A stretch of DNA of 64,000 nt, taken from NCBI GenBank assembly GCA_048500275.1, contig JASNYI010000001.1:2294001-2358000 (forward strand). The letters are read 5' to 3'. Source of the DNA: UBA5066 sp048500275 (lineage in GTDB: Bacteria; Acidobacteriota; Thermoanaerobaculia; UBA5066). This document shows, in pieces, positions 27,734 through 35,536 of the stretch (its first letter is position 1; each line of letters opens with the position of its first letter). The notes under the pieces are model-generated. The model had not been told where the DNA came from, did no database searches, and saw only the letters and a program-made list of their open reading frames with translations. The translations under genes were made by a program, and so were the position numbers.

Positions 27734-28208
27734 AGGTCCCCTGTTTTTCTTCACCGCCCCTGTGGTGATTTCGCCCCTCTCGCGCAGCCTTGTCATCGGA
27801 AGACCGGCAACGGCCGGCGCCCGACCCCGGAGACCCGTCGCCCCCGGAAACGAGATGACCCGCCCCGGACCGTCCGCCGTTCCCGTCGGTGGCTGCCACC
27901 GAAGGGCGCGGAGTGTCGCCGGAACCCGCCGAAAAGCCACGCAAGTCGTTCCGTCTTCGTAGCGCGAACCTGGCCGCCGCCCCGAGCCGCCGACGAGAGG
28001 ATCCCGGAAACCACCGCAGGGCCGGCGAGGATGTCGCTGCTTCGAGAGCCGTCGTCCGGAGCGCCTCCGGGCGGGCCGTCCGAACCGGCGCAGCCCCCCG
28101 TTTATCGGATTAGATGGCTCCCGCAGCGGTCCTATTCGATACCATCTCCAGATTAGATGGCTCCCACCGCCGTCTTTTCCCCCGCACCCACCGCCGTCTA
28201 ATAAAGGG
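27734..28208 (+). promoter_or_regulatory. Gene-free leader of the cassette array; candidate attI region
   Basis: No credible gene lies in this 475-base stretch and no integrase gene precedes it. A 15-base direct repeat, GATTAGATGGCTCCC, occurs at 28108-28122 and 28151-28165, and CCATCT at 28142-28147 can pair with AGATGG of the second copy. The stretch ends in the recombination core G/TTATGC at 28208. In integrons attI carries direct integrase-binding repeats next to such a core, so this could be attI, or a remnant of it. The common promoter Pc was not recognised. Confidence 0.4.
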
Positions 28209-28765
28209 TTATGCGGCTCTCGGCTCCTCCGTTCGTGCCATTTCATTTCAGGAGCTTCGGGTCCCGTGCCGCGCGGTCGCACCATCCGGCGTGCAGGCCG
28301 GGTGGACCGCCGCCCCCTGCGGCACCTCCAAGGCGCTCGAGGCCTTCTCGTTCTTCCGCATCTCGTCCTCTTCCCGACTAACCAGCGCATCTACAGGGTC
28401 CACGCAGGCGCCTCTCCGGCGAGAGCGCTCACGGCCTCCGGTGGTCTTCCGTTCTTGCTTGTCCTCGGTAGCGTCATCGCGCCTCTCACCGTCCAACGGC
28501 GCTCAACCCGCAGGGGGGCACCCCGGCCGTCTCGTTCTGCTATGCCGGGGGCCTGCGCCTCGCGTCTTCCGCTCGGCCTCGTGCTTCCGATAAGTTCCGG
28601 CGCCACGGCCAGGGTTCGGCGGCCCACCCTCACCACCAGACCTTCCTCCGCACATCTCCGTTCGCAGTTCACCCTGCCAACCGCGCCCTCGGACCGGAGC
28701 CGGCCGCATAACCCGGCTTGCAGCGGACTTCGCTTCGCTGCGCTCGCTCGCCGCTGAAGCCCCGG
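28209..28765 (+). repeat. Cassette 1: ORF-less cassette, family A copy 1
   Basis: This 557-base cassette is nearly identical to cassettes 22 and 30. Open frames exist on both strands, but the three copies differ by indels of 1 and 2 bases (for example at 28377-28381 versus 43373-43378, and near 28358 versus 49891), which break every frame. I therefore see no conserved protein. It may carry a promoter, an RNA or simply be a selfish recombination unit. It begins TTATGCGGC and ends GCCGCATAAC. Confidence 0.7.
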
Positions 28766-28771
28766 TTAGGC
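28706..28771 (+). repeat. attC 1
   Basis: R'' GCATAAC, R' GTTAGGC; arms GGCTT-g-CAGCGG / CCGCTGAAGCC with one extrahelical G. Confidence 0.93.
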
Positions 28772-28833
28772 AGCCCTGGCGGCCGCAGCGCTCCATCTCA
28801 AACGGTCGAGACAGTACACTCACGCGCAGTCAC

Positions 28834-29373
28834 ATGATTCCTGACATCACCTACAGCGTGTCTGCGGCTGATCTCCAGGCCCTCGTGGAGCACGAGCAGG
28901 CGACCACCTATCGTTCGGCAGCGCTAAGACGACGGCTTCTTGGTTCGCTCTACGTCGGAGCCGCGCTCTACGCTATGACCTTCTTCATGACCCATCACCA
29001 CATCGCATCTGCCTGCGTTGCCATTCCGGTCACGCTCCTATACCTCTACGCCATTCCTGGCGTCGAGCGAGATCAGCAGGCCAAGGCGCTCAAGAAGCTA
29101 TTCACCACGGGCAGCGATACGGCCCTCGGGCCACAGAAGCTCTCCTTCAGCGATGACGCGCTGATCGCAAGCAACGCCTCCTCAGAGTCACGCCTCTCAT
29201 GGTCGGCCTTTCAGCGCCTTGCGGTAACGAACACCCATGTATTTCTGGTCCTTGGCCCGGTCAAGGCGTTAACGATCCCCCTCGCACAGGTGCCAGCGGA
29301 GCAACACGCAGAACTCCTCGCCTTCCTCCGCACGCGAATCATTCAACACCCACCGGGATCAGGGGCTGCCTAA
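28834..29373 (+). CDS. Cassette 2: YcxB-like membrane protein
   Basis: The 179-residue protein has two membrane helices at about residues 48-82 and a cytoplasmic C-terminal beta domain (LSWSAFQRLAVTNTHVFLVL, then LTIPLAQVP) that follows the pattern of YcxB-like proteins. The ATG is 68 bases into the cassette. Role unknown; YcxB-like proteins are small membrane proteins of unknown function. Confidence 0.72.
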   Translation: MIPDITYSVSAADLQALVEHEQATTYRSAALRRRLLGSLYVGAALYAMTFFMTHHHIASACVAIPVTLLYLYAIPGVERDQQAKALKKLFTTGSDTALGPQKLSFSDDALIASNASSESRLSWSAFQRLAVTNTHVFLVLGPVKALTIPLAQVPAEQHAELLAFLRTRIIQHPPGSGAA

Positions 29374-29435
29374 CCCCGGCGTGCAGTGGACTCGCTCCGC
29401 TGCGCTGCGCTCGCCACTGACGCCAGACGTTAGGC
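29368..29435 (+). repeat. attC 2
   Basis: R'' GCCTAAC, R' GTTAGGC; arms GGCGT-g-CAGTGG / CCACTGACGCC. The R'' overlaps the stop of the cassette 2 gene. Confidence 0.95.
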
Positions 29436-29960
29436 GCGGCTGCGCGGCGCAGTTCCCGGCTCTGACAGTCCATTGCCTCCAGCAGGCATCCTCGCGAACC
29501 GGCACATCCCCGCCTCATCGTCGACGGCTCACAGCGCTACCCGCTCCCATCCCGCGCGCCCTTCGTCGTCCCTCAAGCCCTTGCATCGCTCTCGCGTCTT
29601 CCGCAGACACATCGACGCGCATCCAACGCCGTCAACGGCTCGCCCACTTTGGCTCGCCGCACCCCCGCGCCGTCGCGGCCAGGCCAGCCGGTTCTCGTCG
29701 TCCCGTCGGGTCCCCTCGCCTCAGGCACAACTCACGCATGCGCACGACGTCGGAACACACCGAGAGACTCGCAATGCCCAGCTTCACACCACGGGCGGCC
29801 TCCGGCTCAGCACCGGCGTGTCGGCGCACCTGCGAAGCCGCCTGGGGCCCTCCCTCGTGCTTCGGTGCCCCTGGGCCTCCTCAACCCGCCCCGCTTCCAT
29901 TCGGCCACGCCTAACCCCGGCGTGCAGTGGACTCGCTGCGCTCGCCACTGACGCCAGACG
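29430..29960 (+). repeat. Cassette 3: ORF-less cassette, family D copy 1
   Basis: No convincing gene lies in these 531 bases; the open frames have the Arg/Pro/Ser-rich composition of chance GC-rich frames. The sequence is a diverged homologue of cassette 37 (54985-55521): both start TTAGGC(G/A)CGGCTGCGCGGCG and end CCATTCGGCC(A/G), with patches of similarity between. Two diverged copies without a shared frame suggest a non-coding cassette family. Confidence 0.6.
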
Positions 29961-29966
29961 TTAGGC
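29909..29966 (+). repeat. attC 3
   Basis: R'' GCCTAAC, R' GTTAGGC; arms GGCGT-g-CAGTGG / CCACTGACGCC, short apical loop. Confidence 0.95.
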
Positions 29967-30012
29967 GCCGTAGCATCAGCTTCGCGGGTTCCTCCATCGC
30001 AGGAGAAGGCTC

Positions 30013-30378
30013 ATGACATCGAACGACCGCGAGGGCCAGGTACGTTGGGTGACAAAGACGGCCTTCGTCATGCCGGTGCTCCCCGACAACCTCGGTATCG
30101 ACCCGCTGCTCTCCGGTCTTCTGCACTGCATGTCCTTTCTTGAGCTTTCGGGAGACGAAGACCGCGATCCCGACTGGGCGGTGGAAGCCATGGAGCACGT
30201 GGCCCTCTACCTTCAGCGGGTAACCGCAGGCGACCACGCACGCATCGCGGAGCAGCTCACACGAATCGTGCAGTGGTCAGAGGCACGCGGCGAGCCCGAG
30301 GCTTTCACGTCCTTCGTCCGCGACTTCCTGGCAAACGCCGGAGTCGGCGTCGATCACGGCAACGAAGGCCCCGAATGA
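30013..30378 (+). CDS. Cassette 4: hypothetical protein
   Basis: The 121-residue acidic protein is soluble and mainly helical (IDPLLSGLLHCMSFLELS, AMEHVALYLQRV). The ATG has AGGAG about 9 bases upstream. I recognise no family; it is the only gene in its cassette. Confidence 0.7.
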   Translation: MTSNDREGQVRWVTKTAFVMPVLPDNLGIDPLLSGLLHCMSFLELSGDEDRDPDWAVEAMEHVALYLQRVTAGDHARIAEQLTRIVQWSEARGEPEAFTSFVRDFLANAGVGVDHGNEGPE

Positions 30379-30435
30379 CGGCCAGAACGCAAGGTCCACC
30401 GACGCTCCCCCAACCGCGTCATTCCCACGCGCGGC

Positions 30436-30503
30436 GCCTAACCCCGGCGTGCAGTGGACTCGCTCCGCTGCGCTGCGCTCGCCACTGACGCCAGACGTTA
30501 GGT
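30436..30503 (+). repeat. attC 4
   Basis: R'' GCCTAAC, R' GTTAGGT; arms GGCGT-g-CAGTGG / CCACTGACGCC. Confidence 0.95.
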
Positions 30504-30579
30504 GGGCGCGTCGCGCGCCCCCGTGTACTCCCGCCCCGCGCACGGCCTTGCCAGAGCGGTGCCGTATCAGGAAGCGATC

Positions 30580-31011
30580 ATGGAAATCGACGCCCTTCGG
30601 TTCCCCGATGTATGGATCCTCGCCGCAGAGGCGCAAGCCATCGACGAGGCCTTTCGACTCGCGGGCCATGAATGGCGCCCACCTAACGGCTTCACCGGTG
30701 CCCGGGTTCATGACCTGCTCGAGGCATGGGTTCATCTTGTCGCCGGCTACTCGATCAACGCCGAGGACTATCGACACGATCTCGGTGTTCGAGACGCGCT
30801 CCAGTTCGTTCTCGAGCATCTGGGTCCAGAGTCACGGCTCCGGCTTGAGCGCGCACTGGCGACAATCGATGCGGCGTTTCGCGAACGCATGAAGCCCTTG
30901 CCCGCCATGCGCCGCTTCTCCCACCTCCCCCTTTCAGAGGGCCCGTTCTTCTGGCACACCCACTCGATCAACGCCGAAGACTTGGCATCCGAATGTGGCT
31001 CGCCCACCTAA
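30580..31011 (+). CDS. Cassette 5: hypothetical protein
   Basis: The 143-residue soluble protein starts MEIDALRFPDVWILAAEA. A repeated SINAE phrase (SINAEDYRHDLG and HSINAEDLASECG) is the only notable feature. It appears helical and acidic. Function unknown. The stop lies inside R'' of attC 5, as is usual for compact cassettes. Confidence 0.7.
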   Translation: MEIDALRFPDVWILAAEAQAIDEAFRLAGHEWRPPNGFTGARVHDLLEAWVHLVAGYSINAEDYRHDLGVRDALQFVLEHLGPESRLRLERALATIDAAFRERMKPLPAMRRFSHLPLSEGPFFWHTHSINAEDLASECGSPT

Positions 31012-31062
31012 CCCGGCTTGCAGCGGACTTCGCTTCGCTCGCCGCTGAAGCCACGGTTAGGC
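31006..31062 (+). repeat. attC 5
   Basis: R'' ACCTAAC matches the cassette start GTTAGGTGGGCG over 12 bases; R' GTTAGGC; arms GGCTT-g-CAGCGG / CCGCTGAAGCC. Confidence 0.94.
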
Positions 31063-31096
31063 CGCACTGGTCCGCCCATCTCGCGGTCAACGCATC

Positions 31097-31555
31097 ATGA
31101 CGTGGTCCCGCCTCGATACGGTCTCCTCAGCCCTGTCGGAGCAGATTCGGAACGCATCTCCAACCGAGCAGCGCCGCATCGCCATCGCTGTCGCTCGTCA
31201 CGCCCTTCTCGCCATCGCCTTCCGTCATCCCCTCGTCGACGAGGTTCTGGCTGGCGCCCAGGCTGCCGCGGATGGCCGCAGCGCCGTCCTTCCGTCACTC
31301 GACGCACTCGTCGAAACCCTCGATGAGGCGTACTTCACACTCGCCGAGCAAGAGGCTTCGCTGCCGGTGTCTCCTGGCGCAGTTCTCGAGGCCTTCTCTC
31401 GTGCTCGGGCCGTCTCCGCTCTGGCCGTCGCCATCGGGCCCTCTTCGCTCGAGGCTGCTCTCGAGAGCGCATACGAGGCCCACGCAGCCACCGAAGACCT
31501 CACTGGCATCACCGCCATCATTCGCAGCCACGGTCGCACTGACGGTGCGGCCTAA
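31097..31555 (+). CDS. Cassette 6: hypothetical helical protein
   Basis: The 152-residue protein, MTWSRLDTVSSALSEQIRNA onward, is almost entirely amphipathic helix with many Ala and Glu and no cysteine. No signal peptide or membrane segment. No family recognised. Confidence 0.7.
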   Translation: MTWSRLDTVSSALSEQIRNASPTEQRRIAIAVARHALLAIAFRHPLVDEVLAGAQAAADGRSAVLPSLDALVETLDEAYFTLAEQEASLPVSPGAVLEAFSRARAVSALAVAIGPSSLEAALESAYEAHAATEDLTGITAIIRSHGRTDGAA

Positions 31556-31617
31556 CCCCGGCGTGCAGTGGACTCGCTCCGCTACGCTGCGCTCGCCACT
31601 GACGCCAGACGTTAGGC
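31550..31617 (+). repeat. attC 6
   Basis: R'' GCCTAAC, R' GTTAGGC; arms GGCGT-g-CAGTGG / CCACTGACGCC. Confidence 0.95.
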
Positions 31618-31690
31618 CCCGGGCCGTCGCAGCATCGGCGTCACCACAACGCCAATCAAGCCTCGTAGGCCATCGCTGCTTCTACGACCA

Positions 31691-32026
31691 GTGAGTCAGA
31701 ACCCAAGCGAACCCGTTCCCCCTCGCCTACACCTCGTCCGCAGGGCGTTCTGGATCGTCATCCCCTTCTGGCTCTTCGCGGCAGCCGGTCTTCCGGTCTA
31801 CCTCAGGCCCCACGACGGCAATCTCGGCTTCTTCCTCCTGTACTGCCTTGTCCTGCTTCCGGGCGTCTTCCTCAGTGCCTGTACCGTGGGGCTCTTCACC
31901 TCCTCGCCGCCCTGGCCGGTCGCGCTAGTCGTCATCAGTCTCGGCCAGTTCGTCGGGGTGTGGTCCGTTCTTCAAGCGGTCACATACCGTCGCGCAACGC
32001 GCAACCGCGCACCGGATCGCCACTGA
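31691..32026 (+). CDS. Cassette 7: small membrane protein
   Basis: The 111-residue protein has three hydrophobic helices (about residues 20-38, 45-66 and 74-96) and a basic C-terminal tail. The start is a GTG at 31691. No family recognised; an inner-membrane location is likely. Confidence 0.68.
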   Translation: MSQNPSEPVPPRLHLVRRAFWIVIPFWLFAAAGLPVYLRPHDGNLGFFLLYCLVLLPGVFLSACTVGLFTSSPPWPVALVVISLGQFVGVWSVLQAVTYRRATRNRAPDRH

Positions 32027-32063
32027 CCCGTGGAACACCACGGCCCGGATCATCCGCACCGGG

Positions 32064-32131
32064 GCCTAACCCCGGCGTGCAGTGGACTCGCTCCGCTGCG
32101 CTGCGCTCGCCACTGACGCCAGACGTTAGAC
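32064..32131 (+). repeat. attC 7
   Basis: R'' GCCTAAC, R' GTTAGAC; arms GGCGT-g-CAGTGG / CCACTGACGCC. Confidence 0.95.
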
Positions 32132-32185
32132 GCCTCATTGAAACACCGTGCTATCTTCAACGTGGTCCTTGCGTCGGAGGCTATC

Positions 32186-32563
32186 GTGAGACGACTCCCT
32201 CCCCTCGCGTTCGCACTGGTTCTTTGCGGTTGCACGAGTACGAGCTTCACGAAGACCGGTTTTGACTCGCCACCACCGCGACCGGCCGGGCCCTGCACTG
32301 CCGTTGTCCTGCAGCATCCACCGACAGATCGCAAGTACATCGAGCTTGGGTTCTGTACCACCTCGGTGCCCGGCGGCGGCGTCATAACCGACAACACGCC
32401 CGATGCGATCGCGGAGTTGCAACGTTGCGCGTGCGCGAACGGTGGCAACGCCGTCATCTTTCACGGTGACGGCGAAACGGGCTATCACTCCGGCTTCGGC
32501 TACTCACAACAGCGAGTGAAGGGCCGCGGCACTGTCCTCTTCGTTTTTCCCAAGGACCAGTAG
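32186..32563 (+). CDS. Cassette 8, gene 1: small lipoprotein
   Basis: With a GTG start at 32186 the 125-residue protein has a basic n-region, a hydrophobic core and a lipobox LCGC, so it should be lipid-anchored. The mature part has four cysteines and the segment AIAELQRCACANGGNAVIFH, which follows the pattern helix then G(A/G)NAV strand seen in four other cassette lipoproteins here and in RcsF/DUF4156-like proteins. It shares its cassette with a second gene whose start lies 12 bases after its stop. Confidence 0.72.
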   Translation: MRRLPPLAFALVLCGCTSTSFTKTGFDSPPPRPAGPCTAVVLQHPPTDRKYIELGFCTTSVPGGGVITDNTPDAIAELQRCACANGGNAVIFHGDGETGYHSGFGYSQQRVKGRGTVLFVFPKDQ

Positions 32564-32575
32564 TTGGGGCTCGGT

Positions 32576-32878
32576 ATGATCCTCGCTCACTTCTATCGGG
32601 CTCCCGACGAACGACCCTACCGCTTTGAGGTCGCGTACTTCGCCGGGTCGAACACTCGGGTCGTGCGTTGCGTCTCGGACACCGCTGTTCTCCTCACCTT
32701 CCTCTCCTCAGCCGGCCTTCAGGGCACATCCGCTTCCCCCGCCGATCGTGGCACTTCACCCGAGGAGGCCGCCGCACTTATCGAGGCGTTGCCTCACGAC
32801 AATGCCGGCCCTATCCCGCTCTTCTTTCAGGCCGGCGCCTTTCTTCGGGCAGTCGAGGCACTTCCCGTCGGCGTCTAA
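32576..32878 (+). CDS. Cassette 8, gene 2: hypothetical protein
   Basis: The 100-residue protein starts at ATG 32576, 13 bases after the lipoprotein stop, and ends inside R'' of attC 8. There is no attC between the two genes, and the R'' (GTCTAAC) pairs with the cassette start at 32125, so this is a true two-gene cassette. No family recognised; no signal peptide. Confidence 0.62.
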   Translation: MILAHFYRAPDERPYRFEVAYFAGSNTRVVRCVSDTAVLLTFLSSAGLQGTSASPADRGTSPEEAAALIEALPHDNAGPIPLFFQAGAFLRAVEALPVGV

Positions 32879-32939
32879 CCCGGCGTGCAGCGGACTTCGC
32901 TTCGCTGCGCTCGCTCGCCGCTGACGCCCACGGTTATGC
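32873..32939 (+). repeat. attC 8
   Basis: R'' GTCTAAC, R' GTTATGC; arms GGCGT-g-CAGCGG / CCGCTGACGCC. Confidence 0.95.
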
Positions 32940-32970
32940 GGCAGAATTGAACTCGCGCGAAAGGGGACGT

Positions 32971-33417
32971 ATGCGTCTCACCGCACTCATCCTCGCGTCC
33001 GCCCTGGGGTTCACGAGCATCCCGGCCTTCGCCAGCGACCCGTGCGCTCCACCGCCGACCCGCCCGGTTCACGTCGCCGCCTTCGCCACGCAAGGCCCCG
33101 CCACCGAGCCCCCTGTTCCCGGCACGCCACCGCCCTCGGCCCGGTCAGGCGACGAGCTCGCGGTTCAAACGGGTTGTCTTGCTTGGGAGGCCTCTCACGC
33201 CCGCCGAGCCGAGTTCATCGGTACCGTTCCCCTCGGCTCAGTCTCTCCCTCTGGCGCTATCTCCTCCCTCGGCCCCTCGGTCACCGTACTCGCAGTTCAG
33301 GCACCACCGCTGCCGTTCTTTCCTACGGCCATCGGCCCTGTTCCGCACGAGAGCCCCACCGCCCCCGAGAAGTCGCGTTCCTTCTCGCTCGGCGTCTCCC
33401 TCGTAGCTCCCCGGTAG
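32971..33417 (+). CDS. Cassette 9: secreted protein, paralogue of the cassette 38 product
   Basis: The 148-residue protein has a signal peptide (MRLTALILASALGFTSIPAF to about FAS). It shares with the cassette 38 protein the order DPC-Pro-rich-HV(A/P)AF, a TGCLAWEAS / ADCLRWEAS segment, RAEFIGTVP(L/I)GS and a C-terminal RSFSLG. Two cysteines are conserved, so a disulfide is likely. Both genes sit in cassettes with TTATGC starts. Function unknown. Confidence 0.75.
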   Translation: MRLTALILASALGFTSIPAFASDPCAPPPTRPVHVAAFATQGPATEPPVPGTPPPSARSGDELAVQTGCLAWEASHARRAEFIGTVPLGSVSPSGAISSLGPSVTVLAVQAPPLPFFPTAIGPVPHESPTAPEKSRSFSLGVSLVAPR

Positions 33418-33429
33418 GCACACGCTGCC

Positions 33430-33489
33430 GCATAACCCGGCGTGCAGCGGACTTCGCTTCGCTCGCCGCTGACGCCATGTCGGTTAGAA
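33430..33489 (+). repeat. attC 9
   Basis: R'' GCATAAC, R' GTTAGAA; arms GGCGT-g-CAGCGG / CCGCTGACGCC; the spacer before R' (ATGTCG) is atypical. Confidence 0.88.
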
Positions 33490-33800
33490 GGACACGGGGC
33501 CGAAAAGGTTCCGTTCTAGACCGAGACGAAAGGCCATCGGTCCATCAGCGCGTCACGCCGCTTGCTTGCGCCTCCCACCCTCCACGGGCAAGCGTCGCGC
33601 CGCGGTCCCGTCGTTCATCTAGGCTCGCCACTGCCCGACGCTCCTGTGCCCCCGGCGCGTTCCGTGCCATTCGTCGTCCGTCAACGTCCGGCGACTGGCT
33701 CACGGGCGCATCCACCGTCCTTCGCTCAAAGCCCCGGCCTTCTAACCCGGCGTGCAGCGGACTCGCGCAGCTTCGCTGCGCTCGCCACTGACGCCTACGG
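33484..33800 (+). repeat. Cassette 10: ORF-less cassette
   Basis: This 317-base cassette has no gene I can defend: the open frames run through the attC and are Arg/Pro/Ser-rich. It is one of the shortest cassettes here. Start TTAGAAGG matches end CCTTCTAAC. Confidence 0.55.
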
Positions 33801-33806
33801 TTAGGC
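33740..33806 (+). repeat. attC 10 (arm-mismatched)
   Basis: R'' TTCTAAC, R' GTTAGGC. The left arm is CAGCGG but the right arm CCACTG, so one base pair is lost compared with the other sites; it looks chimeric between the two main classes. Confidence 0.85.
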
Positions 33807-33826
33807 TCGTATGGGAGAATCGTCGC

Positions 33827-34177
33827 ATGCGCAAGATGCCTTTCGCAGTCCTCCTCCTCGCGCTCGTGGTCTGTCTCGCCTGCGCCTCCTTGACCCCGGA
33901 GGGGGCCCGTGTCCGCGTCACGCAAAACCCCGATGTGGTTCGCGGTTGTGAGTTCCTTGGCAATGCCAAGGCCAGTAGCGGCTGGGGTGGTCCGGCTGGC
34001 GGCAACATGGGAGAGGACGAGGTGCAGACAAAGCTACAGAACGAGGCGGCGCGAATGGGCGGCAACGTCGTCTTCTTGATTTCTAACAAGGCCGGAGGTT
34101 ACGGCGGCTCATCTCGTGGAGTAGCTGAGGTCTACAAGTGCGCGCCGCAAGCGCCCGCCGCGGCGCCAGCCTCGTAG
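33827..34177 (+). CDS. Cassette 11, gene 1: small lipoprotein, DUF4156/RcsF-like
   Basis: The 116-residue protein has a lipoprotein signal (MRKMPFAVLLLALVVCLAC, lipobox near CLAC). The mature domain has VVRGCEFLG, then KLQNEAARMGGNVVFLI and a C-terminal cysteine (VYKCAP). This two-cysteine pattern with an NEAxxxGGNVV helix-strand is that of DUF4156/RcsF-type envelope proteins. It should sit in the outer or inner membrane facing the periplasm; any stress-sensing role is inference. Confidence 0.75.
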   Translation: MRKMPFAVLLLALVVCLACASLTPEGARVRVTQNPDVVRGCEFLGNAKASSGWGGPAGGNMGEDEVQTKLQNEAARMGGNVVFLISNKAGGYGGSSRGVAEVYKCAPQAPAAAPAS

Positions 34178-34186
34178 GTCGGGTCA

Positions 34187-34495
34187 ATGGCCATTGATCT
34201 CTTTCTGTATCGCCTGTCCGACAGCACTTTCGAACTCCGCGCCCATGTTTCTGGGCGGGTCGATGTTGTCCACCTTGCGTCTCCTGAGGACCTCTTAGCC
34301 GTCCTCCGAGAATGTGGGGCCATTGAGGTCCACGTGCCAAGCTCGCACGATCCGTCCGGGAACAGCGCGTTCGCCGTTGCTTCGCTGAGCGCTTCGGAGG
34401 CTGTCAGCCATGCTCAGGCATTGACCTCCGATCCGCCCAGCACGCTAGCCCTCTCCGTATCTTCTTGGCCTGCGATCCAGACCCACACGGCGTAG
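34187..34495 (+). CDS. Cassette 11, gene 2: hypothetical protein
   Basis: The 102-residue protein begins 9 bases after the lipoprotein stop and has no signal peptide. No attC separates them, and the cassette ends (GTTAGGCTCGT start, ACGAGCCTAAC end) enclose both, so this is a second two-gene cassette with a lipoprotein first. Function unknown. Confidence 0.62.
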   Translation: MAIDLFLYRLSDSTFELRAHVSGRVDVVHLASPEDLLAVLRECGAIEVHVPSSHDPSGNSAFAVASLSASEAVSHAQALTSDPPSTLALSVSSWPAIQTHTA

Positions 34496-34503
34496 GCCAA
34501 CGA

Positions 34504-34570
34504 GCCTAACCCGGCGTGCAGCGGACTTCGCTTCGCTGCGCTCGCTCGCCGCTGACGCCCACGGTTAGGC
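34504..34570 (+). repeat. attC 11
   Basis: R'' GCCTAAC, R' GTTAGGC; arms GGCGT-g-CAGCGG / CCGCTGACGCC. Confidence 0.95.
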
Positions 34571-34589
34571 GCTCCCCGACCGTACGTAC

Positions 34590-35192
34590 ATGAGCGAATT
34601 CAGCGAGAGCTATCACCTGCGCTCCGGCACGATCGATGCTGGCTTGGAACTCCTTCAGTCGGCTCGACTCGCCGGCTTTCTCTTTCCTCCTTCCAAGGAC
34701 TGGGTCACGATTCTCCCCGCCGGCGAACTCTTCGTTCCGCACCGTTCCCTGTTGGCTCAAAACCACGGCCTTCTCCTGCGCTACTTCTTTGCCGAGGATC
34801 ATGGGTGGGGATTCTCAGTACACCGGGGCGCCTTTCCTGCCGGCAGCTTTGAGGTGTCGTGGAGTCTTCGAGGGGTCTCCCTCGCCAAGGCGTGCTCCGC
34901 CGAGACGTTATCGCTCCTTCTTCCCCGCTCCCGCCCATCCACGCTGGCAAGACTCGTCACCCTGATCAACTGCACCCACTTCGCCACCGCCGTCGGCGAG
35001 GACGCCGCGCACGCCTTCGCCAAGGCCATCGGCCTCACGAACTACGTCTGGCTTTCCTACCGTTGGGCTGCCGACGCGTACGGCGATCCCGCCGGCCTTC
35101 CGCCCGGCACGGTGCTGTCATGCACGCCGCGATACCGTGGCGATCAGCACCCTGCACTTCAAGTCGGGCCGCCGAAGAGGGCACGCGCCTAA
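34590..35192 (+). CDS. Cassette 12: hypothetical protein
   Basis: The 200-residue soluble protein, MSEFSESYHLRSGTIDAGLE onward, has no signal peptide and a mixed alpha/beta look. No family recognised. Its attC is split by the first IS1111-type element, so the cassette can no longer be excised in the usual way unless the element leaves. Confidence 0.68.
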   Translation: MSEFSESYHLRSGTIDAGLELLQSARLAGFLFPPSKDWVTILPAGELFVPHRSLLAQNHGLLLRYFFAEDHGWGFSVHRGAFPAGSFEVSWSLRGVSLAKACSAETLSLLLPRSRPSTLARLVTLINCTHFATAVGEDAAHAFAKAIGLTNYVWLSYRWAADAYGDPAGLPPGTVLSCTPRYRGDQHPALQVGPPKRARA

Positions 35193-35225
35193 CCCCGGCA
35201 TGCAGCGGACTTCCATGAGAAGGCC

Positions 35226-35536
35226 CGGACGTGTCAAGTGAGACGAGGGGTGCTCTCTCCCGTCGGACCCGGTTCGATCGCCATGCTTCCATTCGCACTC
35301 TGGGAGGCGCCTCGCGACGGTCCAGGTGCATGAGGGGGTCCGAGCTGAAAGGGCGCTGCCATCTCGCTATCGGTTTTCCTGGAGAGACCGGTTGGCTCTC
35401 CGGACCCGAGTCCGCTTCGCAGTCGCCCAGACAGGGCGTCGATCCGTTCCTTGGGCATTCCGTTTCGTCTCGCTAGTCCCGTCGGTGCCTGAGTTCCGGT
35501 TCCCCTACTTCTAAGAAAGCTCTCGTCGTGCTCCTC
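35226..35536 (-). ncRNA. Predicted seekRNA/bridge RNA of IS copy 1
   Basis: This non-coding end lies downstream of the transposase, where IS1111-group elements encode their guide RNA. Read on the minus strand it contains GCGGACT (from 35415 to 35409), a hairpin with stem CTGGAGAG/CTCTCCGG (35379-35386 with 35396-35403), then TAGCGAG (35369 to 35363). GCGGACT equals the left target half plus CT; TAGCGAG is the reverse complement of the right half CTCGCTA. Further on, ATGGAAG (35292 to 35286) is complementary to CTTCCAT, the element's own left terminus, a candidate donor guide. RNA ends are not determined. Confidence 0.72.

Noticed and set aside
25632..28208. An integron integrase next to the first cassette
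   Set aside because: I looked for a tyrosine recombinase with the IntI-specific patch on both strands and found only the dehydrogenase, a membrane protein and the SprT-like gene.
28209..28765. Genes in ORF-less cassette A, on either strand
   Set aside because: The three copies differ by 1- and 2-base indels that break every candidate frame.
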